Below are positions 51,369 to 59,215 of a stretch of 64,000 bases of DNA, piece by piece. The notes beneath the pieces are model-generated. The model worked only from the letters and a program-made list of their open reading frames with translations, did no database searches and was not told the origin of the DNA. A program made the position numbers and the translations under genes. Source of the stretch: CAZWLY01 sp964634465 (GTDB taxonomy: Bacteria; Desulfobacterota; Desulfarculia; G963662305); contig CAZWLY010000005.1 of NCBI GenBank assembly GCA_964634465.1, positions 124,001-188,000 on the forward strand, in the 5' to 3' direction. Positions within the stretch are counted from its first letter, which is position 1. Every line of letters begins with the position of its first letter.

Positions 51369-52794
51369 CGATTTGCAGAGCTTGATCGCTTTTCTGGACC
51401 AGAAGGGGCATCTGGCCCGGATCACCGAGAGCCTGAGCCCCAACCTGGAGATCACCGAGGTCACCGACCGCTCGGTCAAGCAAGGCGGCCCGGCCCTCTT
51501 GTTCGAGAATCCAACCGGTTACGACTTCCCGGTCTTGACCAACGCCTTCGCCTCCTGGGAGCGGATCAACTGGATTTTCGACATCGACGAGATCGACGAG
51601 ATCGGGGCCCGCTTTGCCCAGTTCATGGACCTCGAGCCGCCGAAGAAGTTCGTCGACAAGCTCAAGCTCTTGCCCAAGCTCAAGGATCTGGCCTCAATCT
51701 TTCCCAAGACGGTCAAATCGGCCCCCTGCCAGGAAATGATCCAGACCGAAGGCTTCGATCTGGGCGAAATACCGGTTTTGACCTGCTGGCCGGACGACGG
51801 CGGGCCGTTCATCACCCTGCCGGTCGTAGTCACCAAACACCCCCTGACCGGAAAGCGCAACGTCGGCATGTACCGGATCCAGGTCTTCGACGGTCAGACG
51901 GCCGGCATGCACTGGCACATTCACAAGGGCGGCGCGGCCCACTATCGAGCCGCTGAAGGCGAACGGATGCCGGTGGCGGTGGCCATCGGCCCCGACCCGA
52001 TCACCACCTACTGCGCCACCGCTCCCCTGCCGCCGGACATCGACGAGTTCATCCTGGCTGGATTCTTGCGCCGTAAACCGGTGGAACTGGTCAAGTGCGT
52101 CACCTGCGATCTCGAGGTGCCGGCCGCCAGCCAGTTCGTCCTGGAGGGCTACGTCGTCCCTGGCGAGACGCGCATCGAGGGTCCATTCGGCGATCACACC
52201 GGCTATTATTCGCCGGCCGACCACTACCCGGTCTTCCACCTGACCGCCATCACCCGGCGCAAGGAGCCCATCTATCCGGCGACCATCGTCGGCCTGCCGC
52301 CCATGGAGGACAAGTGGCTGGGCAAAGTCACCGAACGGCTGTTCCTCCCGCTCTTAAAGAGCCAGTTGCCCGAGTTGGTGGACATGAACCTGCTGGTCGA
52401 GGGCTGCTTTCACAATCTGGTCTTCGTCTCCATCGACAAGCGCTATCCGGGCCACGCCCAGAAAGTGATGCACGCCCTGTGGGGCATGGGCCAGATGATG
52501 TTCTCCAAGATGATCTTCGTCTTCGACAAGGACGTAGACGTGCAGGACCTCGGCCAGGTGATGTTCCACCTGGGCGGCAACGTCGATCCCGAGCGGGACG
52601 TCACCATCGTCAAGGGCCCGGTGGACGCCCTGGACCACGCCGCGCCCCGACCCCATCTCGGAACCAAGATGGGCGTCGATTGCACCGCCAAATGGCCCGA
52701 GGAGGGCTACGGGCGAGGCTGGCCAGAGCTGATCGAAATGGACGCCGAGGTCAAGGCCAGAATCGACAAGATCTGGGCCAAGCTGGGGTTGTGA
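51358..52794 (+). CDS. mqnL: UbiD-family decarboxylase, 1,4-dihydroxy-6-naphthoate decarboxylase of menaquinone synthesis
   Basis: 478 residues from GTG 51358 (VAFDDLQSLIAFL), chosen for GGGAGG seven bases upstream. UbiD features: GKRNVGMYRIQVF, the prenylated-FMN/metal region THWHIH-type MHWHIHKGG, and the E-R-E catalytic motif region VLEGYVVPGETRIEGPFGDHTGYYS. UbiD enzymes need prenylated FMN from a UbiX partner; no UbiX (MqnM) gene is present in the window, so it must be elsewhere. By position after mqnA and before mqnP this is the decarboxylase acting on 1,4-dihydroxy-6-naphthoate. Overlaps both neighbours. Confidence 0.88.
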   Translation: MAFDDLQSLIAFLDQKGHLARITESLSPNLEITEVTDRSVKQGGPALLFENPTGYDFPVLTNAFASWERINWIFDIDEIDEIGARFAQFMDLEPPKKFVDKLKLLPKLKDLASIFPKTVKSAPCQEMIQTEGFDLGEIPVLTCWPDDGGPFITLPVVVTKHPLTGKRNVGMYRIQVFDGQTAGMHWHIHKGGAAHYRAAEGERMPVAVAIGPDPITTYCATAPLPPDIDEFILAGFLRRKPVELVKCVTCDLEVPAASQFVLEGYVVPGETRIEGPFGDHTGYYSPADHYPVFHLTAITRRKEPIYPATIVGLPPMEDKWLGKVTERLFLPLLKSQLPELVDMNLLVEGCFHNLVFVSIDKRYPGHAQKVMHALWGMGQMMFSKMIFVFDKDVDVQDLGQVMFHLGGNVDPERDVTIVKGPVDALDHAAPRPHLGTKMGVDCTAKWPEEGYGRGWPELIEMDAEVKARIDKIWAKLGL

Positions 52795-53633
52795 AGTTGA
52801 GAAAGATTCTCGACCTGGTGATGATCGAACACACCCTGTTCGCCCTGCCCATGGCCCTGACCGGCTCCATCCTGGCCGCCCGCGGGCTGCCGGAGCTTTC
52901 GGTGCTCCTCTTGGTCGCGTTGGCCTTCACCGGCGCCCGAACCGCGGCCATGGGCTTCAATCGGTTGGTGGACGCCAAGCTCGACGCCGCCAACCCCCGG
53001 ACGGCCAACCGCCATCTGCCCCGGGGGGAGGTCAGCCCCCTCCAAGCGGCCGGCCTCATCACCGTCGCCTCGGCGGTCTACTTCCTGGCCGCCTGGCTGC
53101 TCAACCCGCTTTGCTTCAAGTTTTCGCCCTGGGTGCTGGCCGTGCTCCTGGCCTACTCCTACACCAAACGCTTCACTTGGCTGTGCCACGTCTTTCTGGG
53201 GTTTTGCCTCGGCCTGTCGCCACTGGCCGGTTGGCTGGCCGCGACCGGCCGGCTGGCGCTTCCGCCTCTCGTTCTCGGCCTGGGCGTCATCTTCTGGGTG
53301 GCCGGTTTCGACACCATCTACGCCTGCCAGGATGTCGAGTTCGACCGGGACAAAGGCCTCTACTCTCTGCCGGCCAACCTGGGTCCGGAGCGCGCCCTGA
53401 AGCTGGCCGCCTCATTCCACGCCATCGCCTATGTCCTATTCCTCCTGACCGGAGTCCTGACCGGCCTGGGCTGGCCGTTCTATCTCCTTAGCCTGGTCAT
53501 CGCCGGCTTGCTCTACTGGGAGCACCGCCTGGTCAATCCCGCCGATCTGTCCAGAATCGACCTGGCCTTCTTCAAGGTCAACTCGGCCGTCTCCGGCAGC
53601 CTGCTCTTGGCGGTGGCCGTCGGGTTGATCTAA
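52791..53633 (+). CDS. mqnP: UbiA-family prenyltransferase of menaquinone synthesis
   Basis: 280 residues from GTG 52791, overlapping the mqnL stop (GTGA). About eight hydrophobic helices. The two Asp-rich motifs are NRLVDAKLDAANPRTANR (about 42-59) and DTIYACQDVEFDRDKGL (about 174-190), which bind the prenyl diphosphate through magnesium. It attaches the isoprenoid chain to the naphthoquinone ring in the membrane. It is the last plus-strand gene of the operon; about 170 bp separate it from the convergent selenoprotein-type gene. Confidence 0.92.
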   Translation: MKLRKILDLVMIEHTLFALPMALTGSILAARGLPELSVLLLVALAFTGARTAAMGFNRLVDAKLDAANPRTANRHLPRGEVSPLQAAGLITVASAVYFLAAWLLNPLCFKFSPWVLAVLLAYSYTKRFTWLCHVFLGFCLGLSPLAGWLAATGRLALPPLVLGLGVIFWVAGFDTIYACQDVEFDRDKGLYSLPANLGPERALKLAASFHAIAYVLFLLTGVLTGLGWPFYLLSLVIAGLLYWEHRLVNPADLSRIDLAFFKVNSAVSGSLLLAVAVGLI

Positions 53634-53800
53634 AACATTTCACGGCCTCACGTTTCGACCGGCCGACGGCGAACGACCGCCTTTCGCCAATTTTTTCCGA
53701 AGAAGACAAACTGCCTGTCTCGACTCGGCGAAGCGGGCTTTCAAAGGCGAGAGACACCCCGGAGAGGGGAGAGTTTGCTTTTAGAGAGGCGGCCCAGACC

Positions 53801-54421
53801 TCATCGCTTTGGCTCGGCCCCGGCCTGAAGAAGCAGTCGTTCCAGAACCGATTCCGGCTGCAGGCCGACCAGGCCCCGGCCGCCGGCGACAAAGGTGGGC
53901 ACGGCGGTGACGCCCATCACCCGGGAGCGGCGCCAGTCGGCGTCGACGGCCTCCTTGAACTTCCGCTCGGTGACGACTCGCCGGGCCGCCGCCCCGTCGA
54001 GACCGACCGATTCGGCCAAGGCGACCAGCTCATCGACCTGGGCGAGGTTTACGCCGGCTACGAAATAGGCCCGAAAGGCGGCCCGGTGGAACTCCCTGCC
54101 CTTTCCTTGGGCCTCAGCCCATTTTCCCAGCTCCTGGGCCAGCCGGGTGTTGAACGTCTTTTCCCGCTTACCCAAAGGCAGGCCCAGTTCATCGGCCGTC
54201 CGGCGCAGGCGGGCCATGATTTGCTCCACCGAGACGTCCCGGCCCTTGAACAACTCCTCGAGACTCAATCCCTCGGCCGGTGTTTCGGGATGGAGCGGAA
54301 AGGCAAGCCAGCGGACTTCAATAGCGTACCTGGCCCGCAGACGATCCACACCGACGGTGCAGAAGTAGCACCACGGTCAGACGTAATCGGAGAATATTTC
54401 CAGGCTGATCGGCTCGGCCAT
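53801..54421 (-). CDS. DsbA/FrnE-like thiol oxidoreductase, probable selenoprotein (UPWC active site, TGA read as Sec)
   Basis: Read through one in-frame TGA (54379-54377), the frame gives 206 residues: MAEPISLEIFSDYV-U-PWCYF, then a full DsbA/FrnE thioredoxin-fold protein (VRWLAFPLHPETP, FRAYFVAGVNLAQ, VTAVPTFVAGG). The TGA stands exactly at the first Cys of the family CPWC motif, so selenocysteine would form UPWC. Eight bases of stem (UCUGCACC/GGUGUGGA) with a GUC loop lie 13 bases after the TGA, as bacterial SECIS elements do. A further Cys follows at YFC. Without readthrough the remaining frame (to 54349) would lose strand 1 and the active site. The start ATG follows AAAGGGGGGAG. FrnE-like proteins catalyse disulfide exchange. 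A mutated Cys codon (TGC to TGA) is the alternative. Confidence 0.82.
54345..54379 (-). promoter_or_regulatory. SECIS-like hairpin after the in-frame TGA
   Basis: On the minus strand, TGA at 54379-54377 is followed after 13 bases by an 8-bp stem (54363-54356 with 54352-54345: U-A, C-G, U-G, G-U, C-G, A-U, C-G, C-G) and a three-base loop GUC. Bacterial SECIS loops lie about 16-37 bases from the UGA and start with G; here the loop begins at 22. A competing hairpin (UGGUGC/GCACCG) lies nearer the TGA. Confidence 0.65.
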
Positions 54422-54463
54422 CTCCCCCCCTTTATTCCAGTGTTTCGGCCCGTCGAGCCGGCC

Positions 54464-55294
54464 TCAGTAGGCCATCAGAGGTAACGGCGATGGCTTGATT
54501 ATACCGTACTTCTCGGCCCTGGCGAACAGCGCCTCGACCGCCTGCCGGCCGTCGTCGCCCAAATCGAGGCTGTACTGATTGACGTAGAGAGCCAGGTGCT
54601 GCTCGATCACCTCCGAGGCCATCTCCTGGGCGTGGGCCTTGACGTAGGGCATGGCCTCGGCCGGGTCGCTCCGGGCGGCCATGAGGGAGCGGTGGATGGC
54701 CACATCCACGCTTTGGGCCAGTTCCTGACCCAGATCACGACGGATGGCGATGCCGCCCAGCGGAATCGGCCGGCCGGTCTCCCGCTCCCACCACTCGCCG
54801 AGGTCGAGGAGCGCCTCCAGGCCGTGGTCGCGATAGGTGAACCGGCCCTCGTGGATGACCAGGCCATAATCGGCCCGCCCCTCGGCCACGGCGGGCATGA
54901 CCTCGGAGAAGACCATCTGACTAAAATTGGGTTCTTGCCCAAGATAAAGGCTGAGCAGCAACCGGGCCGTGGTCAACTCGCCCGGCGCGGCAATCAGGCC
55001 GCCGTCCAGGCCGCCCAAGCCGGTCCCCGGTCTGGCCACGACCAGCGGCCCGCAGCCCTGACCCAGGGCCGCCCCGGCGTAGAGCAGGCCGTAGGCTTCA
55101 CGAACTCGACCCAGGGCGAAGAAGCTGAGTTTGGTCACCTCGAGCCGTTCTTCGAGCGCCCACTGATTCAGCGTCTCCACGTCGGCCAGAACGGGCTCGA
55201 AGATCAGCGGCGTCTCGACCCGGTCATTGGCCAAAGCGGCGAAGATGTAGGTGTCATTGGGGCACGTCGAATAACCGATCCGGAGCGTGAACAA
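54464..55294 (-). CDS. mqnD: 1,4-dihydroxy-6-naphthoate synthase
   Basis: 276 residues from TTG 55294, with the MqnD opening LRIGYSTCPNDTYIFAALA and the middle segments LEVTKLSFFALGRV, GLIAAPGELTTARLLLSLYL and VFSEVMPAVAEGRADYGLVIHEGRFTY (by segments). It has a binding-protein-like fold related to MqnA. It converts cyclic dehypoxanthine futalosine to 1,4-dihydroxy-6-naphthoate, the substrate of MqnL. It is followed by the DsbA-like gene 42 bp away and preceded by mqnB 12 bp upstream. Confidence 0.94.
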   Translation of the reverse strand: MFTLRIGYSTCPNDTYIFAALANDRVETPLIFEPVLADVETLNQWALEERLEVTKLSFFALGRVREAYGLLYAGAALGQGCGPLVVARPGTGLGGLDGGLIAAPGELTTARLLLSLYLGQEPNFSQMVFSEVMPAVAEGRADYGLVIHEGRFTYRDHGLEALLDLGEWWERETGRPIPLGGIAIRRDLGQELAQSVDVAIHRSLMAARSDPAEAMPYVKAHAQEMASEVIEQHLALYVNQYSLDLGDDGRQAVEALFARAEKYGIIKPSPLPLMAY

Positions 55295-55306
55295 TTCCTT
55301 TATCCC

Positions 55307-55996
55307 TCATGATTCCAGATAGTTCAGGACCACGCGTTGAGCGTTCTCGGCGGCCAGCTCGAGATTCCAGGTCTCCTTGTTTCGATTACCGGCCCGGTTG
55401 CCGACGCCGCGGAATTCGGCCACCGGCACCTGCCACCGCCAGCCGGCCCAGGCCAAGGCGTAACCCTCCATGTTCTCGGCCAGCGCCCTGAACCGCCGGG
55501 ATCTGGCCCGGGCCTGATTGTGATTGGCCGTCACTCCCATTACGGTCAGCATCCGGCCGGGGTGGATGTTTGCCGTCCGGCCGCCGGCGTCGATGATCCG
55601 CTGGGTCAAGTCCCGGTCCAGGGCCAGCTCTTGCTCGACCCCATCGAGGCCCAAAGCCGCAGCGTCGGCCAGGCCGAGGCCGCAGGTCAGGCCCAACTCG
55701 GCCATTATCTCCACCTCGGCCGCCACCACGTCGCCGGTTCGCAGGTTCGACTTGGGCAGGGCCCCGGCAGAGCCGACCATGATCACCTCGTCGGGCCGGC
55801 CGAACGCAGCCAGGCGGCCAAGCCGCATCGCCGCCGAAACGACGCCGATCCCCAGAACCGACAAAATCAATGGGCCCCTGCTCGTTTTTGCCCAATATGT
55901 TGGGCGAGAGCCCAGTTTTTTTCTGGGCGCGGCCTGGAAGGCTTCTATGAGCAAGTTCAATTCGTCCTTCACCGCCGCCACCACCCACCGGGTCAC
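55307..55996 (-). CDS. mqnB: Futalosine hydrolase
   Basis: 229 residues from GTG 55996, which overlaps the TetR stop by GTGA. Nucleoside-phosphorylase-like fold: MVGSAGALPKSNLRTGDVV, then ENMEGYALAWAG and EFRGVGNRAGNRNKETWNL near the C-terminus, the MqnB specificity segment. It removes adenine from aminodeoxyfutalosine or hypoxanthine from futalosine. It stands between a TetR regulator and mqnD. Confidence 0.93.
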   Translation of the reverse strand: MTRWVVAAVKDELNLLIEAFQAAPRKKLGSRPTYWAKTSRGPLILSVLGIGVVSAAMRLGRLAAFGRPDEVIMVGSAGALPKSNLRTGDVVAAEVEIMAELGLTCGLGLADAAALGLDGVEQELALDRDLTQRIIDAGGRTANIHPGRMLTVMGVTANHNQARARSRRFRALAENMEGYALAWAGWRWQVPVAEFRGVGNRAGNRNKETWNLELAAENAQRVVLNYLES

Positions 55997-56646
55997 GTCC
56001 GTCTCTCTCCGCTCAACCCATAACGCAACAGCTCGACCAGGCCGGCCGCCCACCGGGCGACCTCGTCCTCGTCGGCCTTGAAGACGCCCAACCCGGCATC
56101 GACGTATTGGACGCCGTAGGCCTGGATGAAACGCTCCAGCACGGCGTCCACGGCAAAGGCGGCCTTTTCCACGTCCAACTCGGGCCCGATCTCGCCTCGC
56201 TCCTGGCCGGTGGTCAGAAGCTCGCTCAAGTAGCGGATCGAGTAATTCCTGACCGATTTCAAAAGCTCGGTCCGGCCGGGAAGACCGCTTTCGAACTGGA
56301 CGCGCAGGTAAAGATTGTATATCCGGGGGTGGGCCCGGATGAAAGCCACTCCAGCCAAAAGCGACTTCTCTATCCGGGCGAAGACGTCGTCGTCGGCCGA
56401 CTCGTCCCTGACCGTCCTGAGGTAGCCTTTGACCATCTCCAGGGCCTGCTCGAAGACGAACCGGAACAGGCCTTGCTTGTCGGTAAAATAGTTGAAAATC
56501 GACCCCTTGGCTATGCCGACCTTCTCCACGATGGCGTTTATCGACGCCCCGGCGTAGCCCCGTTTGGCAAACTCGGTCAGCGCCGCCGAAACGATGCGCT
56601 TCTGCTTGCGCTTGTCCAACTGCTGGAAGGTATTGGAAACGGCCAC
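55993..56646 (-). CDS. TetR family transcriptional regulator
   Basis: 217 residues. The DNA-binding helix-turn-helix is at about 15-60 (KRIVSAALTEFAKRGYAGASINAIVEKVGIAKGSIFNYFTDKQGL, by segments FAKRGYAGASINAI and AKGSIFNYFTDKQ); the C-terminal ligand domain is helical and not diagnostic. It is the first gene of the minus-strand mqnB-mqnD operon and overlaps mqnB, so it may regulate menaquinone synthesis. ATG at 56646 has AAAGGGGAACG upstream. Its ligand is unknown. Confidence 0.9.
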   Translation of the reverse strand: MAVSNTFQQLDKRKQKRIVSAALTEFAKRGYAGASINAIVEKVGIAKGSIFNYFTDKQGLFRFVFEQALEMVKGYLRTVRDESADDDVFARIEKSLLAGVAFIRAHPRIYNLYLRVQFESGLPGRTELLKSVRNYSIRYLSELLTTGQERGEIGPELDVEKAAFAVDAVLERFIQAYGVQYVDAGLGVFKADEDEVARWAAGLVELLRYGLSGERRT

Positions 56647-56805
56647 TTTATCGTTCCCCTTTCGTCCGGCAAATCTTACGGCCCGGCGGACCGGGCTGTC
56701 AACCGCGCCGGAAAGAGGCGAGCGGGAGTTCCGACCCCTTGCCGCCTTGCTGGCGGTAGAGATAGTTGGTATAGTTATTCAGAACCTTTTCAAGTCGAGA
56801 TGACT

Positions 56806-57381
56806 ATGGCCGAATCGATCAAGGTCGTCATCGTCACCCGGTCCCCGGTCGGGAGCCGGATCCTGCCCCGTATTCTGCGCCTGCCAAAGCACTGCTCCAT
56901 CGAGATCGTTCCCGACCTGGAAACCGCCGAGACGCACTGGCAAAACGGCAGCCAGGCGGTCTTGATCCTGGATTTGAGAATCGGGAGCAGGGTCTTGGCT
57001 CGATATCTGGCCCTTCTCGACCAGGGTTTGGCGCCGCCGACCCTTTTGATCGGCGAACCCTGGGAACTGCCGGCCGAGCTCAAGGGCAGCCTGAGCGAAC
57101 GCCTGACCTTCGCCTGCCTCCCCATCGATCCCCAAGCGATAAACGCCCGCGTCGCCGAACTCATCGAGCGGGCCGGCCGATGGAGCGCCGGGAGGCCCGC
57201 CGACGCCGATCAGGAAGCGATAGTGATCCCCACCGCCACCAACCACCCGGACCCCACGGTCTGTACACCGGCCGACCCGGCCTCAGCCGAGGCGGCCCCG
57301 GCGGAAGCCGAAGAGGCGGTAACCTCGGTGGACGAGCTGGTCGGCCGATTGGAGATGCTTTTGGGAGTCGACGATGGCTGA
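56806..57381 (+). CDS. Receiver-like protein paired with a MinD-type ATPase
   Basis: 191 residues from ATG 56806 (ATG 56800 is an alternative). Residues 4-115 form a receiver-like alternating beta-alpha domain, with VLILDLRIGSR containing the Asp at the phosphorylation position, but the rest of the acidic pocket is not obvious and the usual Lys is replaced in CLPIDPQ, so it may not be phosphorylated. The C-terminal 65 residues are Ala/Glu/Pro-rich and end in a short amphipathic helix (DELVGRLEMLLG). Its stop overlaps the MinD-like ATPase gene by eight bases. A receiver domain fused to a MinD-type ATPase is the CpaE architecture; here the two parts are separate proteins. Confidence 0.75.
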   Translation: MAESIKVVIVTRSPVGSRILPRILRLPKHCSIEIVPDLETAETHWQNGSQAVLILDLRIGSRVLARYLALLDQGLAPPTLLIGEPWELPAELKGSLSERLTFACLPIDPQAINARVAELIERAGRWSAGRPADADQEAIVIPTATNHPDPTVCTPADPASAEAAPAEAEEAVTSVDELVGRLEMLLGVDDG

Positions 57382-58309
57382 TCGTCCGCGCCCCGTCCTG
57401 GCCGCCGTGGCCGGCCCCAAGGGCGGGGTGGGCAAGTCGTTCCTGGCGCTCAACACCGCCGTCAAGCTGGCCAAGGCGGGTCGCCGAACCATCCTGGCCG
57501 ATCTCGACCTGGGCGGGGCCAACCTTCAGGCCATGCTGGGCCTGTCCGGCAAGGGCCCCAACCTGGCCAGCTTCGTCCACCAGAAGCTCCCCCTGACCGA
57601 ACTGCTCAAACCGACCGAGGTCGAGGGGTTGCGTTTCCTCCCTGGCTCGACCGACGTCGTCGGCCTGGCCAACCTGGTCCAATGGCAGAAGGTCAAGTTG
57701 ATCAACCAGCTCTCCCGCCTTGAGGCGGAGGTGGTCGTCGTCGATCTGGGCGCTGGCAGCACGCTCAACATCCTCGATATCTACGACGCCTGTCAGGTCA
57801 AGCTGCTGGTCACCACGCCGGAAATCCCCTCGGTTCTAAACGCCTACGGTTTCTTGAAAAGCCTCATCTTCCGTCTCTTCTTGCGCCGGCTGAAAAGTCT
57901 CAAGAAGGCGGCCTGCTACGACCTGGTCGCGGAGGCCGTCCACCCCGCCGCCAGGCAAGGCGCGGTCAAGATTCCAGACGTCGTCGGCCTGGTCGCCGAA
58001 CGGGACGAAGAAGCGGCCGAGGAGCTGACGGCCATCACCCAGCGCCTCAAGCCCTGGCTGGTGTTGAACATGGTCCAGGACCCAAACGAGGTCCGGGCCG
58101 GGCTGGCCCTGTCCAAGTTGTCCAAGAAACGGCTGAGTATCAAGGTCAGCCACCTGGGCGAGATCCCTTTCGACGCCGAGGCGCGCCGATCCATCGTCAA
58201 GATGCGCCCGCTTCTCCTGGACGGCGAAGATACGCCGGCCGCCGAGGCGTTGAGCCGCTTGGGCGCCAGGTTGGCCGGGCTGATAAAAGAACACAACGCC
58301 CCAAGTTGA
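57374..58309 (+). CDS. MinD/ParA family ATPase
   Basis: 311 residues. Deviant Walker A motif GPKGGVGKSFLALN (about 14-27), Walker A' DLDLGGANLQ (about 45-54) and Walker B region VVVVDLGAGSTLN. A long middle part with FLRRLKSLKK and NMVQDPNEVRAGL separates the ATPase strands, as in the FlhG/YlxH and MinD-like proteins. It would dimerise on ATP and control placement of a surface or cell-division structure. It overlaps the upstream receiver-like gene. No flagellar or pilus gene is close by, so the target is not known. Confidence 0.85.
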   Translation: MADRPRPVLAAVAGPKGGVGKSFLALNTAVKLAKAGRRTILADLDLGGANLQAMLGLSGKGPNLASFVHQKLPLTELLKPTEVEGLRFLPGSTDVVGLANLVQWQKVKLINQLSRLEAEVVVVDLGAGSTLNILDIYDACQVKLLVTTPEIPSVLNAYGFLKSLIFRLFLRRLKSLKKAACYDLVAEAVHPAARQGAVKIPDVVGLVAERDEEAAEELTAITQRLKPWLVLNMVQDPNEVRAGLALSKLSKKRLSIKVSHLGEIPFDAEARRSIVKMRPLLLDGEDTPAAEALSRLGARLAGLIKEHNAPS

Positions 58310-58420
58310 CCGGCCCGCCATCGCCGGCCGCTTCCCGACTCGTCCGCCCCGGGTAAAAGGTTCGGCTGCACATCACCACCGAGCGCCCTTCCCTGGATCG
58401 TCAAAAAATACCGGCCCGCC

Positions 58421-58466
58421 TTGACAGGCCGAAAAGCGGCGATAGAGTTTTGGTAATGGTTATCAA
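58421..58466 (+). promoter_or_regulatory. Promoter and Fur/PerR-like operator of the oxidative-stress cluster
   Basis: TTGACA (58421-58426), a 16-bp spacer and TAGAGT (58443-58448) are followed at 58450-58466 by TTGGTAA-TGG-TTATCAA, an inverted repeat with one mismatch resembling Fur-family boxes. The Fur-family gene starts 17 bp later, so autoregulation is likely. Confidence 0.6.
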
Positions 58467-58482
58467 TCTCAACGGAGTCAGC

Positions 58483-58953
58483 GTGGCCGACGAACCCAAA
58501 TTCGTAATGACCCGGCAGCGGCGGATGATCCTGGAAGAAGTCCGGAACACCGACAGCCATCCCAGTGCGGACGAAATCTACCACCGCGTCCGGGCCAAAT
58601 TGCCGCGCATCAGTTTGGGCACCGTCTACCGCACCCTGGATCTGCTCAGCGAACGCGGCCTGATCCGCAAGCTGGAATTGGGAGGCAGCCAGCGCCGGTT
58701 CGATCACCGAACCCACCACCACTACCACTTTCGCTGCCTGGCCTGCCAGCGGTTGACCGATGTCGACGCCCAAAACTTCGCCTGCCTGAAGGCGACGCCC
58801 AGGGAGCTTGCCGGCTGCCAACTCCAGGGGCACCAACTCGAGTTTTTCGGACTGTGTCCGGAGTGCCTGGCCGCCGGCCGGAGGCAAACCGGCCGGACGA
58901 GCGAGGCCGAGGACCGGCCCGCGGACGAGCAAAAAAACACGAACCGGAACTAG
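58483..58953 (+). CDS. Fur family transcriptional regulator, PerR-like
   Basis: 156 residues from GTG 58483, chosen because GGAG lies five bases upstream. Winged helix with TRQRRMILEEV and SADEIYHRVRAKLPRISLGTVYRTLDLL (about 9-60, by segments). Metal-binding part: HHHYHFRCLACQRLTDVD (about 82-99) gives one CxxC zinc site; a second CPEC lies at the C-terminus. PerR-type members sense peroxide through a histidine-rich iron site. It heads a run of oxidative-stress genes, rubrerythrin and desulfoferrodoxin among them, which fits a PerR role. The last 25 residues are hydrophilic and poorly conserved-looking. Confidence 0.88.
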   Translation: MADEPKFVMTRQRRMILEEVRNTDSHPSADEIYHRVRAKLPRISLGTVYRTLDLLSERGLIRKLELGGSQRRFDHRTHHHYHFRCLACQRLTDVDAQNFACLKATPRELAGCQLQGHQLEFFGLCPECLAAGRRQTGRTSEAEDRPADEQKNTNRN

Positions 58954-58967
58954 GGGGGGATATGTAA

Positions 58968-59177
58968 ATGTCTACCATGTTGTTGAAAGTCGACGGTATG
59001 AGCTGCGGCCACTGCGTAAACCGCATCGATCAGGCCCTGAAAGGAGTCCCCGGCGTCGAGTCGGTCCAGGTCGTGTTGGACGCCGGCCAGGCCAGCGTTA
59101 CCGGCGAGAATCTGGATCCGGCCGCTTTGGTCAAGGCGGTGGAGGAGGCCGGCTACAAGGCAGCCGTAGCCGAGTGA
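58968..59177 (+). CDS. Heavy-metal-associated (HMA) domain protein, CopZ-like
   Basis: 69 residues forming one HMA domain: the metal loop GMSCGHC (10-16) and the ferredoxin-like beta-alpha-beta pattern ending EEAGYKA. Such proteins carry Cu(I) or other soft metals to P-type ATPases or act as a buffer. The start at 58968 has GGGGGG upstream. It is 14 bp after the Fur-family gene and 38 bp before rubrerythrin. Confidence 0.93.
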   Translation: MSTMLLKVDGMSCGHCVNRIDQALKGVPGVESVQVVLDAGQASVTGENLDPAALVKAVEEAGYKAAVAE

Positions 59178-59215
59178 TGTTTCCCCATATCATGTGACCG
59201 GAGGACAAAGAAAAA

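Noticed and set aside
53801..54349. The DsbA-like gene as a short protein starting at an internal codon near 54349.
   Set aside because: That version loses strand 1 and the whole active site, while the frame upstream encodes a perfect family N-terminus with its own ATG and purine-rich ribosome site.
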